Shown here: piece after piece, positions 6,673-7,138 of the stretch
Layout: each line of letters starts with the position of its first letter
Position numbering within the stretch: the first letter of the stretch is position 1
NCBI GenBank assembly: GCA_031272615.1
Contig: JAISTL010000255.1
Span: 1-7,138, forward strand
Origin: Methylobacteriaceae bacterium
Lineage (GTDB): Bacteria; Pseudomonadota; Alphaproteobacteria; Rhizobiales; Beijerinckiaceae
Direction of reading: 5' to 3'
DNA length: 7,138 bases
Notes under the pieces: model-generated
The model's database searches: none
Seen by the model: only the letters and a program-made list of their open reading frames with translations
What the model was told of the DNA's origin: nothing
Position numbers and translations under genes: made by a program

Positions 6673-6701
6673 CTTGAAAAGACCGTCTTCCTCTCTTATA
6701 C
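6673..6701 (+). promoter_or_regulatory. Heat-shock (RpoH-type) promoter candidate for hscC
   Basis: CTTGAAAA begins at 6673 and CTTATAC at 6695-6701, leaving 18 bases between CTTG and CTTATAC. This agrees with the alphaproteobacterial RpoH consensus as I recall it (CTTG, 17-18 bases, CYTATNT), missing only the last T. Read as a housekeeping promoter it is TTGAAA, 17 bases, TATACC, which is also plausible. The start would be near 6707, leaving a leader of about 30 bases. The rest of the 157-base gap after the LysR-type gene shows no terminator. Confidence 0.6.
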
Positions 6702-6736
6702 CGGCGCAAAGCATGGGTCCGGAAGGGAGACGGGTG

Positions 6737-7138
6737 ATGACGGTCTACGGTATCGACCTCGGAACAACCAATTCGCTGATTGCCGCGTTCACCGGCGGCG
6801 AGCCGAAGTTGATTGCCAACGGGCTTGGTTCGGTGTTGACGCCGTCGGTGGTCAATCTCGATACCAACGGCACGGTGCTGGTCGGCGAGCCGGCGCTGAA
6901 CCGCCTGGTGAGCGAGCCGGAGCGGTCGGTGGCGTCGTTCAAGCGCTTCATGGGCACGTCGCGAATCACCAGGTTGGGGAGCCGCTCCTTCCAGCCGGAG
7001 GAACTGTCGGCGCTGGTGCTGAAATCCCTGAAAGCCGATGCCGAGGCCTTCGCCGGGGAGGAGGTGCGCGATGTGGTGATTTCCGTTCCGGCCTATTTCA
7101 ACGAGCCGCAGCGCCGCGCCACCCAGAACGCCGGGCGG
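6737..7138 (+). CDS. hscC: Specialised Hsp70 chaperone HscC, N-terminal part (cut by window edge)
   Basis: The first 134 residues of an Hsp70 nucleotide-binding domain are present. The phosphate-binding loop GIDLGTTNSL (5-14), catalytic lysine K69 in FKRFMGT (equivalent to DnaK Lys70) and VISVPAYFNEPQRRATQNAG (114-133) are intact. HscC rather than DnaK is indicated by short spacing after the lysine and by TRLGSRSFQPEELSALVLKSLKADAEAF (78-105, read as RLGS, PEELSALVL and SLKADAE), which follows E. coli HscC (RLGS, APELSSLVL, SLKEDAE) closely. HscC is a cytoplasmic ATP-driven chaperone with dedicated J-domain partners and poorly known clients. The ATG at 6737 has AAGGGAG 7 bases upstream; an in-frame GTG immediately before it is a less likely start. 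It is co-directional with the LysR-type gene but probably has its own heat-shock promoter and is unrelated to the tct operon. A J-domain gene may follow outside the window. Confidence 0.94.
   Translation, partial: MTVYGIDLGTTNSLIAAFTGGEPKLIANGLGSVLTPSVVNLDTNGTVLVGEPALNRLVSEPERSVASFKRFMGTSRITRLGSRSFQPEELSALVLKSLKADAEAFAGEEVRDVVISVPAYFNEPQRRATQNAGR

Noticed and set aside
5524..6714. A 396-codon minus-strand open frame opposite the LysR-type gene
   Set aside because: It runs antisense through an unmistakable LysR-family protein, has no recognisable domain and would cover the regulator's own promoter and start.
6631..6726. Nine-base inverted repeat (CCTTCCGGA at 6631-6639, TCCGGAAGG at 6718-6726) flanking the hscC promoter region
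   Set aside because: The arms are 78 bases apart, the core is self-palindromic, and one arm overlaps the hscC ribosome binding site; chance is a sufficient explanation without conservation data.
1..7138. CRISPR arrays, tRNA or rRNA genes, insertion sequences or prophage genes
   Set aside because: No spaced direct repeats, tRNA-like cloverleaf, transposase motifs or terminal inverted repeats were seen; the window is almost fully occupied by intact metabolic, transport, regulatory and chaperone genes.

Overview
The window looks like a piece of a proteobacterial chromosome of moderately high GC, most likely alphaproteobacterial. That is an inference. It rests on the family content (a TctABC-type transporter with a LysR-type regulator), strong Shine-Dalgarno sites before every gene, and a match upstream of hscC to the alphaproteobacterial RpoH heat-shock promoter (CTTG, 18 bases, CTTATAC).

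Layout. Positions 1-5276 are one minus-strand operon read right to left: tctC (periplasmic solute-binding protein), a cytoplasmic six-bladed propeller protein, tctB (small membrane subunit), tctA (large permease), then an enolase-superfamily gene of the D-mannonate dehydratase/RspA group that runs off the left edge. Gaps are 157, 74, 14 and 42 bases. The longest gap carries a strong RNA hairpin just after tctC. A 331-base divergent intergenic region (5277-5607) separates tctC from a plus-strand LysR-type regulator (5608-6579). It contains an AT-rich block with two overlapping sets of palindromes and a good promoter for the regulator. A second region (6580-6736) leads into the start of hscC, a specialised Hsp70, which is cut by the right edge and belongs to a separate unit.

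How the genes may work together. TctC should capture a small carboxylate in the periplasm, and TctA/TctB should import it using the ion gradient. The propeller protein and the enolase-superfamily enzyme are then candidates to process it in the cytoplasm, with the LysR-type protein sensing the substrate or a product. The most interesting point is that the propeller protein is not a generic NHL protein. Its three inner-strand histidines, a DGY motif and an arginine line up with the zinc and catalytic residues of peptidyl-alpha-hydroxyglycine alpha-amidating lyase (PAL), the enzyme known from animal peptide-hormone amidation. A PAL-like lyase between tctC and tctB, together with a mannonate-dehydratase-like enzyme whose catalytic tyrosine loop appears shortened, suggests an uncharacterised carboxylate or hydroxy-acid catabolic pathway. 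No substrate can be named from sequence alone.
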